Shown piece after piece: positions 42,212-42,929 of a DNA stretch of 42,929 nt. A program made the translations under genes and the position numbers. Every line of letters begins with the position of its first letter. The stretch's first letter is position 1. The notes below the pieces were generated by a model. It did no database searches and was not told where the DNA came from. It saw only the letters and a list, made by a program, of their open reading frames with translations. Source of the stretch: Thiomonas sp. GTDB taxonomy: Bacteria > Pseudomonadota > Gammaproteobacteria > Burkholderiales > Burkholderiaceae_C. The stretch is taken from contig DAICZP010000031.1 of the NCBI GenBank assembly GCA_027311065.1, positions 1-42,929 on the forward strand. The letters are read 5' to 3'.

Positions 42212-42929
42212 GATCTTTCATCATGGCTGGGGAGTGCCGCTCGGGATCGGCTGCTGCTTGCGCAAACAAATAATCCACCACCTGTGCGACCAGTGCGGTG
42301 CGCTTTGCCAAACCCCGAAAACTATGTGCGCCGCCAGGCAACTCGACCAACGCCGGTGAGGCAGGAATTCCGCGCGCGCGCGCGGCCAGCTGCATCGTCT
42401 CGACCCAGCGTCGAGCCCGCTCCCGCCGGTCACGGCCCTGTGCCGTATCGATTGCCTCGCCGCGTCGAAGCAATGTGCTGTCGGCATTTTCACGCTGCCC
42501 CACGAACACCAGCCCTGGCACGCGCAGATAGCGATTCTGGTCAAGACGCGGGAATCCCGCTGGCAAGTCAGCCGTCCCCATCGGATAGGCGATGGCGTCA
42601 TCCGGGTTGGTGTACCAGCCGGCAGCGCTCAAGGCGTAGCGTCGGACCAGATCCGGATGCGCGAGGGTAAAGCGTTGCACGAACTGCGCGCCGCCGGAGT
42701 GACCAAACATTCGCATGTCGGTTTGGTCAAAGCCGTGTTGTTCCGCGAGATGGGCCACCAAGGCGATCAGATGCAAGTCCGCGCGCTCACCTCGCCCAGG
42801 CCGCCCGAGACGCTGGTAATCCGGGTAATTCTGTTGGTCGAAACACGGCACCAGCAGGTGGCACTGCAGGCGGCGCGCGGGTTCTGCGAATGCCTCCCAC
42901 TGCGCCGCGACGTCGCGGCGCCCCCCGTG
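42183..42929 (-). CDS. Alpha/beta hydrolase, partial at window edge
   Basis: The frame is open to the right edge, so the N-terminus is outside the window; 248 residues are seen. 'HGGRRDVAAQWEAFAEPARR' is the oxyanion-side HG motif. The nucleophile elbow 'GHSGGAQFV' contains the serine, and 'LPGGAHSFRG' a histidine at the right distance for the catalytic His. An acidic residue in 'QRENADSTLL' could be the third member. It belongs to the esterase/depolymerase-like group of the fold; a polyhydroxyalkanoate or feruloyl ester substrate cannot be decided. It is the upstream member of an operon with the MFS gene. Confidence 0.85.
   Translation of the reverse strand, partial: HGGRRDVAAQWEAFAEPARRLQCHLLVPCFDQQNYPDYQRLGRPGRGERADLHLIALVAHLAEQHGFDQTDMRMFGHSGGAQFVQRFTLAHPDLVRRYALSAAGWYTNPDDAIAYPMGTADLPAGFPRLDQNRYLRVPGLVFVGQRENADSTLLRRGEAIDTAQGRDRRERARRWVETMQLAARARGIPASPALVELPGGAHSFRGLAKRTALVAQVVDYLFAQAAADPERHSPAMMKDHERTTHSYA

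Overview
The window reads as a GC-rich proteobacterial chromosome segment, most probably a betaproteobacterium of the Burkholderiales. The reasons are the Tol-Pal genes linked to queC, the KfrA-like protein, a COG4705 membrane protein and YbdK/Kef-type genes typical of that group. Genus cannot be fixed from the sequence; a Thiomonas-like sulfur bacterium is only a guess. A core chromosome carries two mobile segments, each tied to the 3' end of a tRNA gene.

Region 1 (1-4774) is the right-hand end of an integrated element: a DNA-binding protein of replication-relaxation type, a KfrA-like coiled-coil repressor with repeats in front of it, a small reading frame and a large serine recombinase. The recombinase frame runs through the terminator of tRNA-Asn(GUU) and into its 3' half. 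The left end of the element lies outside the window.

Region 2 (4733-24620) is core: tRNA-Asn, riboflavin synthase, then ybgC-tolQ-tolR-tolA. These are separated by about 10.9 kb from tolB-pal-cpoB. Between the two halves lie dnaE, a Kef-type antiporter, a YbdK-type ligase and an LPS group (MsbA-like flippase, O-antigen ligase-like protein, two family-2 glycosyltransferases). After cpoB come queC, a YeeE/YedE transporter, tcdA and tRNA-Lys(UUU). Much of this region serves the cell envelope: Tol-Pal holds the outer membrane to the wall, and the inserted block builds and moves LPS.

Region 3 (24604-35450) is a genomic island of about 10.8 kb bounded by a perfect 36-bp direct repeat, the left copy of which includes the 3' end of tRNA-Lys. 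It has no integrase. It holds a broken helicase-like gene, four consecutive genes for exported proteins (two with CsgG/FlgT-like features), a facing pair encoding a PrsW-like membrane protease and another exported protein, an IS5-type transposase fragment, and a HipBA toxin-antitoxin module. Four operator palindromes, TTCCT-N8-AGGAA or one mismatch from it, lie exactly 51 bp apart in front of hipB.

Region 4 (35451-42929) is core again, mostly on the minus strand: a COG4705 membrane protein, a PepSY protein, a large GAF-PAS-GGDEF-EAL regulator of cyclic di-GMP, a UPF0149 protein, an MFS transporter and a dienelactone hydrolase-like esterase cut by the window edge. Function names are from recognition of motifs and general sequence character; no database search was run.
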